Source: Methylococcus sp. UBA6136 (GTDB taxonomy: Bacteria > Pseudomonadota > Gammaproteobacteria > Methylococcales > Methylococcaceae). Taken from it: 5,099 nt of DNA. This document shows, piece by piece, positions 5,043 through 5,099 of the stretch. The stretch is taken from NCBI GenBank assembly GCA_002423305.1, contig DIVI01000105.1:1-5099 (forward strand), read 5' to 3'. Position numbers and translations under genes: made by a program. Numbering within the stretch: the first letter of the stretch is position 1; each line of letters starts with the position of its first letter. A model generated the notes under the pieces. The model was not told the origin of the DNA. It saw nothing but the letters and a program-made list of their open reading frames with translations, and did not search any database.

Positions 5043-5099
5043 TCAATACATGTTGTAGGGCAGGAATTTACGGGCAGGCTGATTTTTACCCGATCGCCC
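5043..5099 (-). CDS. Possible C-terminal end of an unidentified gene, cut by the window edge
   Basis: On the minus strand one frame is open from the window edge to a TGA at 5043-5045, giving 18 residues that end in 'RKFLPYNMY'. It would converge on rluE with 28 bases between the two stop codons, a normal arrangement. Eighteen codons is too short to rule out chance, another minus-strand frame is also open here, and I do not recognise the sequence. Confidence 0.35.
   Translation of the reverse strand, partial: GRSGKNQPARKFLPYNMY

Noticed and set aside
5058..5078. Direct repeat GGGCAGG with 14-base spacing, considered as iterons
   Set aside because: There are only two short copies, no further copies nearby and no replication gene. 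The likeliest explanation is chance, or coding sequence of the partial minus-strand gene.

Overview
The window looks like a piece of a Gram-negative, probably gammaproteobacterial, chromosome. Three observations point that way: an RluE-type 23S rRNA pseudouridine synthase, an outer-membrane beta-barrel protein with a C-terminal aromatic residue, and a periplasmic two-haem c-type cytochrome. No mobile element, CRISPR array, tRNA or rRNA gene was seen.

Left block (1-3413). A 100-residue lipoprotein (24-326) and a 500-residue coiled-coil porin (394-1896) lie in tandem on the minus strand. A MauG/CcpA-superfamily di-haem peroxidase (2035-3252) runs divergently on the plus strand. The 138-base gap between porin and peroxidase has a recognisable sigma-70-like promoter in each direction, with the two -35 boxes only about 10 bases apart. 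An AT-rich Fur-box-like 19-mer overlaps both -35 elements, so one regulator could control both transcripts. The peroxidase gene is followed by a short 6+1+6 dyad, a stretch with several alternative hairpins, and a convincing rho-independent terminator at 3383-3413.

Right block (3414-5099). This part is housekeeping RNA modification: a SpoU/TrmH-family 2'-O-methyltransferase (3457-4293, minus strand, TTG start with a strong Shine-Dalgarno sequence) diverges from rluE (4382-5014, plus strand). The last 57 bases may hold the C-terminal end of another minus-strand gene that converges on rluE. In lines counted by hand the right block is visibly richer in G+C (about 60 %) than most of the left block (about 42-55 %). 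The porin/peroxidase/lipoprotein unit may therefore be an accessory module placed beside conserved genes.

The most interesting item is the peroxidase. It has the two CxxCH haem sites and the active-site Gln and Glu of the family. By motif alignment its second haem is ligated by Tyr (as in MauG) rather than Met, the distal His of classical peroxidases is absent, and the inter-haem Trp is replaced by Val. This suggests a MauG-like enzyme with altered electron transfer between the haems, encoded with an outer-membrane porin and a small lipoprotein. Its substrate cannot be read from the sequence.
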